This document shows, one piece after another, positions 1 through 10,062 of a DNA stretch of 59,922 nucleotides; positions within the stretch are counted from its first letter, which is position 1; every line of letters starts with the position of its first letter. The position numbers and the translations under genes are program-made. The notes beneath the pieces were generated by a model, which did not search any database, was not told the origin of the DNA, and was given only the letters and a program-made list of their open reading frames with translations. The DNA is from Bremia lactucae (lineage: Eukaryota; Oomycota; Peronosporomycetes; Peronosporales; Peronosporaceae): the NCBI RefSeq assembly GCF_004359215.1, contig NW_027152213.1, positions 1,256,657-1,316,578 of the forward strand, given 5' to 3'.

Positions 1-2065
1 ATCGTATATACGGACCATGCGTCATTACGCACGGCCGTCAATAGCCCACACCTCTCGCAAAGAATGGCGAGGTGGCTATCCTTCTTCGCGGAGTATAACT
101 TCTCCGTCGAATATAAACCAGGACGACTTAATGTCGTCGCTGATGCGTTATCACGCCGACCCGATTTCGAGTCAGCAGTGCACTGCAACAGTGAAAGTGA
201 ACTTACTGTTGCAACACTCACTACGAGTGTTCCGTCGTCAACCTTAGTTGATGACATAAAGAAAGCCTACAAAGAAGATAAGGACCTTCTATGTTTGATG
301 GATCATTTAATGAATCCATCCGATAAATCTTTTAAAGATCTACCGGCTTTATATCGATCGTCATCCGATCGATACACAACACGTAACGGCTTATTGTATT
401 ACACAGCCGTTACCGGCGACACCCCACGTGTCGTCGTCCCGACTCACAATGATTTGCGCTTGCGCATCATGTATGAGTGTCACGATGCTCCAACAAGTGG
501 ACATCGTGGACGTGAGAAGACTTACCTCACGGTAAGTCGCGACTTTTACTGGCCCCGCCAGTATCAGTTCGTACGCAACTACACTCGTGCTTGCGAGGTA
601 TGTCAACGAGTGAAGCCTAGCCCTTCATCCCGTGCACCTTTTCAACCTCTACCACTTCCGGCAGAGTGTTGGCAGCCCGTATCTATGGACTTTGTCTTCG
701 GATTTCTCGAAGACGACCAGAAAAACAATGGAATCCTTGTTTTTGTAGACAGAATCAGCAAGATGGTACATCTTGCTGCGCTATCGATTACGGCTCCGAG
801 TTGTGCCCGTGTCTTTATCGGCACGGTATTCAAACTACATGGGTTACCCCGTGAATTAGTCTCGGATAGAGATCCGAGATTCACGGCGGCGTTCTGGCAA
901 TCCGTGTTCCGATCTCTCGGAACACGGCTGACTATGTCAACATCTGATCAATCAGAAACGGATGGTCAAACAGAACGCGTAAATCGCGTCCTCGAAGAGA
1001 TACTGCGAGGTTACGTCCAATCGTATCCGAATTGGAGCGAGTTTTTACCAATGGTCGAATTCGCCATCAATAAAAAATTCAGTGCATGTTTCTACGACGC
1101 ATACACCGTTCTTTGTGAATGGCTTACGCAATCCTCGCATACCCACCCAATTAGAGGGATTCTCTAGTTTAAGGGGGCGGGTGGACTCGCACGAGCAAAT
1201 CCACAGTTCTAGCTCATGCTCATCACGCGTCGAAGTTAACAACGACGCGAGTGATGTCGATGTCGAAGAAATCGACGTCGAAGATGAGAATGATCTCATG
1301 GCAGTACGCACTAAGCGTACTGAAAATGACAAAACAAATGAGTTAGCAGAAGAGTTTCTGCTAACTCGAGAATCAGTTATCCGTTTCGTTCAGGATTCCA
1401 TTGCTAACGCAGTGGACCGACAGAAACGGAATGCGGACAAACATGGAAGAGCAAATGTTCATACATTTAAAGTTAATGATCTAGTGCTACTCTCTACGGT
1501 AAACTTACCTAAGCGATTAGTCACTAATGTGGGTAGCAGTAAACTACTACCCAAGTTCATTGGTCCTTTCCGTGTACTTCATCGCAGATGCAATGCGTAC
1601 ACAATAGAATTGCCACGTAGGATGCGAACACATTCTACATTGAATACGCACTCTTCGAACGGTGTTCCAACCGCTCGATATAGAGAGCCTGCACCGTCTG
1701 CTCGAACGAGCGACGCTTACCGTGCTCGTGATCAAGTCCCTTCTCCAAATAATAGAAGAAGTGATCGAGTTTGTCGATTTTCGACTCTAGATCCGACACA
1801 TGGGTCAAATCTAATATTCCCTATTCCGCGACAACCATTGGTGTATTTCCATTGTGGTCAACGTTTCCTTGTGGAAATTATTCGTAATCACCGTGATGTG
1901 AAGGGGCAGCAAGAAAGTTTTCTTGTTCGCTGGCGCGGTTATCTACCTTCACATGACAGCTGGGAGTCTCGTTCCCAGCTGGTTGTTGACGTTGAGGGCC
2001 TCGTTCGTCATTATGACGAGACCCATCCGATGGATCAGAATCGCTCGCATCGCGCATCGCGCTAG
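1..2065 (+). mobile_element. Element A: Ty3/gypsy pol, RNase H to chromodomain (5' part outside window)
   Basis: This is the C-terminal half of a chromodomain (chromovirus-type) Ty3/gypsy polyprotein. In order it shows the end of RNase H (1-170, VYTDHASLRT then NVVADALSRRPD), the integrase HHCC zinc-binding region (about 440-610, H..H..CEVCQRVKP), the DDE integrase core (about 685-1060, with MDFVFG, SDRDPRF and the TDGQTERVNR glutamate block), a linker, and a chromodomain (about 1860-2035, FLVEIIRNHRD to SWESRSQL) ending at a TAG at 2063. The reading frame slips once, within an A6 run at 1072-1077: removing one A joins the frame of 64-1077 to the frame read from 1082 to 2065. Apart from that slip it is open, so it is the youngest-looking pol in the window. 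The 5' LTR, gag, protease and RT lie upstream of base 1. Confidence 0.9.
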
Positions 2066-2937
2066 AGGTGCAAGCCCTTCTCCAGGGCGAAGAAAGGGAC
2101 TGGCCGTGTTGTCGACACAACACAGCCAGAGATCACCCCACGTGAGGCAGGACTTTTATGCATCACCTGACAATTGATGCAATTTAAACCTTGCACCGGT
2201 TGAAGTTCGTTTTTTACTAACTTAACGCGAATCACGTTAAGTCTTTGGAGCCAGGTTTCGCGTGCAATGTCTTTGACATTGCAAATAAACACGTTCCAGG
2301 CTTGCATCAACGAGATTTTATCTCGCTTGTTGTTGCCACTATACCATCGATGCTTAGGACTAGCATCGAGACAAAAATCTTCCTCAGCGCGAAAGTTCTT
2401 TCCGCTGGGATCAAGGCCACGTAGCTTTGTCGCAATAAATAAAGGATATTCATTGTGAGAAGAAGTCTCTCCAGACAAAGCTACTGACTAGCCGTTCGGG
2501 CAAAAGCCACGGCTTTTTCTCAAGACGAGACATTTTATTGTCTCCACTCCCCTAAGTGGTACCCACTGAAGCAGGGGTACCACAAGAGCTTTTATAACTA
2601 TGGCTTACACCATCGTCATCACCACGCCCAGAGCCAAGAGATAAGTGCGGATCAGGGTGCTGCCGATTAGGAATCATCCTCATCGTCGAAAGCGAACATT
2701 ATTAGCACGTCTATCCGGTTGAGCCGCCCCGTTCGAAGGCTCATAGCCAGCCGCCTGACGACGATCAAGCGACTGTTCTGCTCTCCCCGAGTCGGTCATT
2801 CGTGCTTCTCGCATTCAAAGTCGACCTCCAAAGAGGGGTCGCACTTACGTGGTGACTCACCACGTGCACCCGCAACATCTAGTGTTGTGGGAGAAGATGA
2901 TACTACGGCAGAAGAAACGAGCATGTACCGCAGCTAA
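2062..2937 (-). pseudogene. Antisense reading frame of element A (between chromodomain and 3' LTR)
   Basis: On the strand opposite pol, a 138-residue open frame runs 2478 to 2062, and coding-like sequence in shifted frames continues back to about 2937. A short block with LEKKPWLLPERL lies at about 2540-2500. The equivalent place in elements C and E has the related pattern KKP-x-L followed by S-x-G-x-L, so this is probably a decayed copy of the same antisense gene. No known domain is recognised. The open frame touches the pol stop region tail to tail. A competing view is that it is chance open sequence; the shared position and motif in the other copies argue against that. Confidence 0.5.
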
Positions 2938-3080
2938 AGGTTCTGCACTATTCGCTGACCGCATGGACTTGTTATTCATGCGATAGAATTGAAAATGATG
3001 GTTCTGACCAATCATTATCGTTTTCAAAAAGTTTTCTTATAGTGACCACTCTATTCAATGGCAGTCAGAGAGATTGTCGT

Positions 3081-3095
3081 TTAAGGGAGGGGTGA
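3081..3095 (+). other. Polypurine tract of element A
   Basis: A purine-rich stretch (AAGGGAGGGGTGA) lies directly before the TGTAACGGGG start of the 3' LTR, the expected site for plus-strand DNA priming in an LTR retrotransposon on the + strand. Confidence 0.7.
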
Positions 3096-3452
3096 TGTAA
3101 CGGGGTGTATCGTTACATGAATTTAACACTTAAAGGTTGTTAATTAATATATTATCTAAAAGGTAGATAATATTTGGAGAATATTATCTGTTGTAATAAT
3201 ATTCAGAAAGCTTATCCATTGGTAGATATAAACCATTTTATGTACTTGCATCGCGGTCTAATCAGCACTGGACGCGCGCAAAGAGAGAGACAAATAAGAC
3301 TTTATTACATGATTTTGTACTAGTAGATAATTAAGTTAGTATTAAATAGATAGAAACAGAAGAACTTAATTATATAAAATACAGTTTACTTTTAACCCTT
3401 TTTGAAGAAAGTGATATATAGAAGCAGTAAAAGTCGGCAGTGCCCCATTACA
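3096..3452 (+). repeat. 3' LTR of element A (LTR family A)
   Basis: The repeat starts TGTAACGGGG and ends CCCCATTACA, nearly perfect inverted termini. Its first 80 bp are almost identical to the LTR at 56816 that opens element F, so both belong to one LTR family. It is 357 bp against about 459 bp in F; the F copy has an extra hairpin-rich part near its 3' end that this copy lacks. The flank at 3453 passes directly into a minus-strand gypsy (element I). Confidence 0.88.
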
Positions 3453-5330
3453 CTCAAGAACAGTTTCAACCAGAAGTGGTGATGAGTTTAACTCCATATC
3501 TGGTTGAATGACCACCATCTCCAATAAGTCACTAGCCGATAAAGCCTGGCCAAACTCATCGGCCGACTTTTTGTCCAGCTCTTAAAGAGCATGTATCGAT
3601 GGGATAGCCTTAAGGCTAATATCACCAACGTTACCAGTCACACTATTTACAAGTGCATATAGCTGTTCGCTAATATCACTATGTGACATGATAGGCGCTT
3701 ATCGTCTTGCCGTATCCGACTTTTCCCCTGCTGTCTCGATGTTGAGACAATAACTTATAGAGCCCGGGACGTTAATGTTTACGAGTTTTACAAATTCTAG
3801 TGAACATTAATGTGTCACGTTACGTGCATCAAACGGGCTTAACGCGGAACGTCGTGGCATTACGTCAGCAGTATCACGACTGATACTCAGTGTAACGGAA
3901 TTCCGGTCGACATCACTAAGTGGATTTAAACGTGCCGCTTCACGTGCGTCTGGGATATTATACCTTGATGACTTGAGCCTTTCAGCTATTCGTTATCACA
4001 ACGAGTATCACTTAACGGAGTTCGTGCTGTTTCACCAACAAATAACAAGTCACGCTCACGATTAGTGTTCTCAACATTGGAATTAGCTAGCCCAGACATT
4101 CTAATTTCTAACACACTGACAAATCGTGTCAGTGGTCAAGACAACAACACTTTCGTTGCCTGGCGTAGACGGAGTTTGCTTGAATTAACGCCGCGTGCCA
4201 TTAAGCGCAGAGCACTTTGGGGCTAGAACCTGTTTATCCTCACCTCATAGAGGTTATACAGAGCCTACTTCTCCCCAAGTAGGTCGCTCCGTCCCTACTC
4301 GACGTTTTCCCACCGTACCAAACCTTTAATATTGAAGTTATTGCTCTTTCGAGATTTGCGCGAGTCGCGCAACGAGCAAGCCGGGCGCAAATGCTTAGTG
4401 ATCCGCACATGTAACATCTACAGAAGTTTTTATGCTGATCTACAGCCTGACGGTCTTCTTCTCGTTCCTCATCAAGGCTTAGATCCATGGGTTACGGTCA
4501 GTCAGACGAAACCACTTTCACGAATAGCTGGTCTGAGTACCAAGACGTTCCGGAGAGCGTAATGTCGAACTCAGCGCGAAATAACCATGGCAACCGCCGC
4601 TACGAAAGTAGCGGGATGGGATCGGTAAATTTTCGTCCGGACAACGCCCGCATTGAGGCACTCTATAAAGATGGCACATAAAATCACTTCTTCAATAGGC
4701 AATAAGAGTTCTCAACTCCTGGACATAGTCCCCTAGGGTCCGTTTACCCTGACGACCCGATAAGAATCGCGATGGTGTGAGAAAATCTTGATCAGGTCGT
4801 GCGAATCTACGAGTCAGTTGCTATTTCAGCGAATCCCACGTGGGATTTGCGGCGTCTATAGACGTGTTATATGTGAGCGCCCACTCACTGGCTCTGAAAC
4901 CGAGCTTAGAAAAAGTCACGAACATTACTATTGTTCTATTAGAAACATGGCAGAGGCTACAGCCATTTCCATTTGTTTGATAAGCATTAGGCTCCGGAGT
5001 AGGTACATGAATGTACCGAGTTGGCATAATGCCACTAAGGGGTCCTGGAACTAGAGGATTCATATTGCATAAAGACCTCAAGCCTTCTATCAAGAACCTC
5101 TGGGCCTTGGGAAAGGATGTGATTTGTGTGATCCAGCCGAAGCTATATTTGAGCTTTTACAACGCTACGCGTTTCACCCCTGAAAGTTCGGGGGAGGAAA
5201 TCATGCCAGCAGAGGCTTAGTTTATGAAGACTCAGGCGTAAACTGACTACGAGTGCTGCCAGGTGTAGCGGATTACCTCGCTCCACCAGGTGCTGACTGC
5301 TTTTGCTCTGAATGTTCGTGGCCGTCAATA
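3453..5330 (-). mobile_element. Element I: decayed Ty3/gypsy gag and gag-protease linker
   Basis: Read on the minus strand this is an old gag region. About 4760-4690 encodes GDYVQELRTL, then fragments rich in Ser, then PMDLSLDEE (4488 onward) and a zinc-knuckle start CYMCGS near 4410, the usual order in oomycete gypsy Gag proteins. Toward 3453 the linker to protease/RT is visible (ALVNSVTGNVGD and [15 protein letters not shown]). Many stops and frameshifts interrupt it. The element is cut at 3452 by the end of element A's LTR, so A was probably inserted into it. Sequence from 5330 to 4780 is coding-like but was not resolved; it may hold the Gag N-terminus. Confidence 0.65.
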
Positions 5331-5830
5331 GAGTAATTCACCAATCAAACTTGGTTTGCGAAACCAGATGCGACACTCACGATCCCCCCAAAATAGCTTT
5401 TTATATCGTTAGAGAGCTTCCATGCTTAAAGACCTTTAATATCTTTTCTTAAATGCTATTTGTTACGTGTTTGGCAGCAGCAACATTATATCGTATTTAT
5501 AAATAAAGCAGCGGTAGTAATCGAGCGAGCTTCTTAAATTCTTTCTGAAAAAAATTAATATCATCACAGCGTACTTAAATGGATCTCAAGCACTCTGCGA
5601 GTATTGGTGTATAGAGAATATGTTAAAAATCTGAGACTTTTGAGTAAAGCTGTTAATTGAAAGCGTCAGTCGACAAGCAATTGACCTAGCGTACAAGAAA
5701 ATATCCTTAAATGGTGAGTGCTAATGCAGCGTGCGGAGCTAATGAAGAGCTATCCCTTTCACATATTCAGGCCTATGTTATTTGCGTGCAGCATCGCGGC
5801 GAATATAACAAGTTAAGCAGCTTGTAAATA
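5331..5830. other. Intergenic, no gene seen
   Basis: AT-rich sequence with no reading frame of substance and no recognised repeat. It may contain the 5' end of element I, but no LTR terminus was found. Confidence 0.4.
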
Positions 5831-6189
5831 TGTAACGGGCTTAACGGGGATGACGGCTAGCGTCATCCGTTACGCGAATTATCTAGAAAGATACGCTCGC
5901 AATACATATTAGTGTTATCTTCAGAGATGACATTTTAGGATTGGTTAAAAATAGGTATTTATAATTAATGCGATTAAATAAAACTCAGTCTGAAAACTAC
6001 TTCCTACTTGGTAAGTGCGCACGAGGTGCCGGATTACCGCTCCCATGACGACACGTACACCAGAGTACTTATTTGAGGTCGCTAAGCAACAACCTCACTG
6101 CACGCGAGAAGTCGGTCAAACCGCTTCCTCGCTGTGCTAGGGTGTGTGCTTAAGTAGAGCGTGGCCGCATTAAGACGTGCCCGTCTACA
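5831..6189 (+). repeat. Solo LTR, family B, internally deleted
   Basis: Starts TGTAACGGG and ends CCCGTCTACA. It matches the LTR at 40561-41091 over most of its length (for example GTGCGCACGAGG near 6017 and CGCTTCCTCGCTGTGCTAGG near 6122), but lacks roughly 170 bp after the first 10 bases. The flanks AAATA (5826-5830) and AAATG (6190-6194) match at 4 of 5 positions, consistent with a decayed target-site duplication. No internal element sequence is attached. Confidence 0.75.
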
Positions 6190-6829
6190 AAATGCGTCAA
6201 TAATTAGCTATGCTTGCTTAGTCCTTTTGTGAGAACCTGTTTTAATGATAAGTTCATAGCCTAATCTGTGTTCAATTTATATCTGTCAGAGCGAAATAAT
6301 ATCAGAGTACAGACGTATCGAAATCGCGTCATCCAAACGAAAAAGGTCCTGGCAGGAGATACGACTTGCATATTCCGCTGACATCACAGCCAATAAAGAT
6401 ACCTTACTCGCGAGCAAGTGAAGTGAATTGACACGTCACCCATGTGAGGTTCACAAAGACAATGACATAACCTTGTGAATTTAATGCACACAGGAGCATT
6501 CACTATTGAGGAAATGACGTTATGTTTGACAGAAAAAGGGCAGCCCGTTGCCCTTTTCAGTGAAAAGTAATAAAAAAGAAGACTATCTGTATCAATACTA
6601 TTGTTGCAGTAAAGTGACGTTTCTGGTAATTGGTTGATAAAGGCCATTATATTAACTTTACTGACCGCTGCTAGACGCGTGATATGGGGTGGTGAGCAAT
6701 GATTGCTAAACATACATGCATATGAATACATTTAGTCAGGATATAAGAAGGTATTGCGTTAGGATTTAAACATTCTAAGTACATTTTAACTTTTTCCTAT
6801 GCTAAGCGCTGCTTCTTGATGCTAAGCCA
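6190..6829. other. Intergenic with a faint LTR-B-like fragment
   Basis: No gene is supported. Bases about 6430-6530 resemble the middle of LTR family B (GTGAGGTTCACAAAG and GAGCATTCAC followed by GAGGAAATGACG), so this is probably an older, decayed LTR remnant. The 115-residue minus-strand open frame here looks like chance. Confidence 0.35.
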
Positions 6830-6946
6830 CGCTTTGAAACTTAATATCTCCCTCTGCACGTCGTCTACTTGAGGTAGCGGAGGCATCTTGCATACATAAA
6901 CGTTAGCTTGTACTGAAGCAGCACAAGCAAAATGTGCTCCGTTACA
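6830..6946 (+). repeat. 3' end of a family-A-like LTR, truncated
   Basis: The stretch ends TGTGCTCCGTTACA and contains the family's near-terminal hairpin (GCTTGTACTG, AAG, CAGCACAAGC; one mismatch). It resembles the last about 110 bp of the LTR at 56816-57274. The next five bases (TCCAC) are the target duplication of element C. Confidence 0.55.
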
Positions 6947-6951
6947 TCCAC

Positions 6952-7378
6952 CGTAACGAGGCACCCTTTGCTAGTACTGTTAACAGTACTAGACAACCTA
7001 CACTGATTACGGTGAAGGTGAAGTGGCTCGGTTACTTCGTGTACACGACGTGTAGAGGAAGATTACAGGTAGCTAAGTAGCCTTAGCTCCCAAAGGTTGG
7101 TACTAAGGCTTTTAGTATAGAAGTAGGTAAAACAGTATGGATATATAAAGCTCCTAAGTAACGATCTTCTATCTACTACTGACTTTATTATAATAACAAG
7201 TTATGTAGGCGCCTCCTGGCGCACCACTTAATTGTGTCTTGTGAGAATTGGCGGACCAATCAATGTAACTAATGTCTTATTGCATCAGTATTACCAATTT
7301 TGGTAATATTGGAACTATCAAGTCAAATTATTAATAAAGATAATTTTTTGTACTTCATTTTTTATTTCCTCTCACGTC
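6952..7378 (-). repeat. 3' LTR of element C (LTR family C), distal part lost
   Basis: Aligns to the 5' LTR at 13440-13936 from the terminal GTAACGAGGCACCC through TTAATAAAGATAAT, then diverges after about 7378, where the first ~60-70 bp (minus sense) of the LTR are missing. A perfect 22-bp palindrome lies at 6971-6992. The shared TAATAAAGAT near the end is common to all family-C copies in the window. Confidence 0.8.
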
Positions 7379-7411
7379 ACCTCCCACTCCCATTAGAGGT
7401 GACTGGAAATA

Positions 7412-8960
7412 TGTCGGGTGCTGATGTCATTGCAGGTGACGGTGACAAGTCACCTGGTTCACCAACTGTAGGTGACTGGTCTAAGTCACCGTCATCGCCA
7501 AGGGTGCCTGATTACCCGGGGCTGAGTCCGTTAAACCTTTAGGTTCTGACGTGACAACCAACGAGGTAATGACGCTTCGTTGGACATCTTTTGGGGAGTT
7601 ATCCGATGATGACTCCACGGGCGACGTTCACTCTGGTGACGTTGTATGCGAAACTAGGAGCTGCTACCAAGTGATCGTGCAGGAAAGAACGCTACTGGCG
7701 GTGGTAGTTTGCATCACCAGGAAAGAAGTGATTCTAAGGATCGCTCCGAAAGCCATGTTAGCGCTAACGTAAACATGAGTCAACAGAGGAGGGACCGCAA
7801 TACGTTACGGCTCGCTCCCGAAAAGAAGCCTAGGTTGCCCTCTAAGGGTTACCTTGCTCGTTGGTTTGGTATGACCAAGGATAGATACCAAAATCCGTCA
7901 TTCGACTCATCCAGGCTTCACAATCCTGGAGAAGATGAAGCAGAATTCTTCATCGATGCTTTTTTCTGGCGTCGGTTGTTGATATTGGAAACCATTTGTC
8001 CATAATGTGCAAAGCATAAGCCGCGAGGCCTTGCTTGACGAACTGGATATTTTCCGTGAACTGCTCGGAATTACGGACCTTAGTCGGTGCACGCTATAAG
8101 TTGTATTGCTTATCGAGAGAGGTAGGGATATCTTGCCTCTCGTGAAGGGGCCCACGTACTGATGTCCATGCTGTTGTAAGGGCGCAAGTTGTGCCCCTAA
8201 GTTTGCATACTCCCTTAAAGATCTTCATTGGAGGACGCTTATTTCTTGAGAAATGCGCTCGGGGGTTGAGAACCTCCAGTCCTTTAACAAGCGCGGGATG
8301 CGCTCGTTCTCTGATAAACCCTCTGTCGAGGAGGATAAGTTTCGTTGTACTGTCGAACGAGACCCGGAACGTCTCTATTAGTTAAAAACGAGGTTCCCAA
8401 GTATAATGAGAGGGTGGATGCCCTCGCTAGTAAACGAGATAACGCGTTCGAACGCTTTTCACGGTAGTTGGAGAGGCGTTTTACAAGAAAACGCTTCTTA
8501 CCGCTCCTATCCATCAACGGATGTGGAGGGGGAGGAAAAATCGGTTTCGCCTCGTTGACGAACCCGAATCAACATCGTGATTTAAATGACACCCTTTACT
8601 ATTTGAGGGAATATATTGATCAAGAACAACCGTCGCCGCGAGTTAGCGATGACAGTTGATAGTGTTAATCGGTTGATAAACTGTACACAAGTTGCGACTG
8701 ATTAACTGGTGAGCGAATGGACACATCAGTTCCTTCAAAACGAGCTGGTGACAGTTTGTCAGAAGGTCTCTTCCTTGATGGAAAAAGTGGATCGTCTGGT
8801 TCATGAAAACCAGACTCTGTCTCGAGACTATAAGGCTTTGGCTCGGAACCATCAGGCTTTGGCAATGCCCTTGACCGTTCCAGTGTAATCCGGAATCGGA
8901 AGAAGCCTCGTACTGATGCCACGGCCAGTAGAAGTCGCAACTTGTCGATGATCAACAGTG
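7412..8960 (+). pseudogene. Antisense gene of element C (opposite to pol, next to 3' LTR)
   Basis: The frame starts at an ATG at 7412 with an acidic, Ser/Pro/Gly-rich N-terminus (GDGDKSPGSPTVGDWSKSP), breaks several times, and resumes with EKKPRLPSKGYLARWFGMT (about 7826-7880), FDSSRLHNPGEDEAEFFID, SREALLDELDIFRELLG (about 8010) and a coiled-coil-like tail (EKVDRLVHENQTLSRDYKAL, about 8780-8840). Element E has the same protein on its own antisense side, with KKPWLSSTGNL..W..MT..RY at the corresponding place. It overlaps the chromodomain coding strand at 8284-8517. No known family is recognised. It is broken by stops; function unknown. Confidence 0.6.
8284..8517 (-). pseudogene. Chromodomain of element C pol (degenerate)
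   Basis: The minus frame gives KRFLVKRLSNYREK, a scrambled middle, then DVPGLVRQYNETYP, matching the start and end of the element A chromodomain (FLVEIIRNHRD and VEGLVRHYDETHP). At the DNA level the middle also aligns to element E, with one small frameshift. The aromatic-cage tryptophan region is lost. The + strand here also reads as coding-like coiled coil of the antisense gene. Confidence 0.6.
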
Positions 8961-9328
8961 GGCATAAGGCCACAGTTGCAACAATAAGTTTTCCTGTTCC
9001 GTCCTCAACATTACTTGACGACGTTTACAGAGCTAATCAAGAGAAAATGGTCTTGTAAGGGTTGATGAATTACCTTAGAAATCCATACCAACAATACTTA
9101 AATAGGATTGTCGAAATTGTATCGATTCTCAACAGATCGATATGCAATACACAATGATTTACTGTATTACACAGCCATTTGCTGGTGCGACACACCTCGA
9201 TTTGTCGTCCCCACCCATAATAATTTGCGTTTACGCATCATGTTATGACTGCCACGATGCACCAAAAGTGATCATTCTGGACGTGAGAAGACTTAAATCA
9301 TGCAACAGTGGCCTTATGCTAACTATTG
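8953..9328. repeat. 28-bp inverted repeats flanking the flipped integrase block
   Basis: The arms 8953-8980 and 9301-9328 are reverse complements at 24 of 28 positions, including an uninterrupted GCATAAGGCCAC core. They sit exactly at the two strand-switch points of the pol reading. Confidence 0.75.
8981..9300 (+). pseudogene. Integrase N-terminal block of element C, inverted in place
   Basis: On the + strand this gives VPSSTLLDDVYRANQEK, then RYAIHNDLLYYTAI and TPRFVVPTHNNLRLRIM, then DCHDAPK: the spacer after RNase H and the integrase zinc-binding region of element A (VPSSTLVDDI, TPRVVVPTHNDLRLRIMYECHDAP). Its neighbours on both sides are coded on the minus strand. The block is bounded by 28-bp inverted repeats, 8953-8980 and 9301-9328. 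Confidence 0.75.
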
Positions 9329-10055
9329 ATTTGCGCAGCCGGCTCACAATCGGGCCGACGCGAAAGGGCATCAGCGACGACGTTAATTCGTCCTGTTTAT
9401 ACTTCACTAAGAAGTTATGCTCTCAAAAAAATACAACCATCTCGCTATTCTTTGCGAGAGGTGTGGACCTGCGTAAAGACGGATGGTCCGTATATACTGT
9501 GGACAGTCTATCCTTCAAGAGATAGACCCTAAACTTAGCCAGTGCATATTTCTTGGCAAGGAATTCCTTGTCAAGCACTAAACAGCTGACGCGAATAAAA
9601 ACTGACGACGCGCTCTGCGTGTGTGTCATATTGCATTAACGCACAGCCGATTGCAAGATTGCTGGCGTCACAGACCACATCAAATGGTCGGGCTCGGTCC
9701 GCAATCGCTAGGATTGGCGATTGCAACAAGCTTTGCTTAAAAAACCTCAAAGGAACACTGACAATCAGCGTTCCATGACCACTTAACATTTCTCTTCAAC
9801 AAAGAAGAATTATGTACTGTCATTTCGGCGTAATTGCGTCAGTACTTGTGCAGGTACACCGCTAAGCCAAGGGACTGTCGAAGTCCCTTCGTATCGACAA
9901 GCCCGGACCAATCGGTGATTTCCTTGATCTTTTGCGTACACCGTGTTTACCCAAGATGCACCCAAGAAGTGGCTTTTCGCTTGCGGCAAATATACACAAC
10001 TTGAAATCGACATACAACTTGTGCCAGGCATAAGTGTTGAATCTTTCGGACGTTA
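9301..10055 (-). pseudogene. RT C-terminus and RNase H of element C
   Basis: Minus-strand frames give LYVDFKLCIFAASEKPLLGCILGKHGVR (in two parts, about 9990-9930), the RT connection domain, then ILAIADRARPFDVVCDASNLAIGCALMQYD (about 9720-9630), DKEFLAKKYALAKFRVYLL and VYTDHPSLR of RNase H, in the order seen in elements A, E and F. Several frameshifts and stops are present. The preceding part of RT is on the other strand at 10063-11077. Confidence 0.75.
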
Positions 10056-10062
10056 GGTACGA

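Noticed and set aside
1060..1100. Programmed frameshift in element A integrase
   Set aside because: The slip lies within the integrase, not at a gag-pol boundary, and in a simple A run; mutation or sequencing error is more likely.
6384..6731. 115-codon minus-strand frame
   Set aside because: No domain, Cys/His-rich random look, and the + strand here resembles a decayed LTR.
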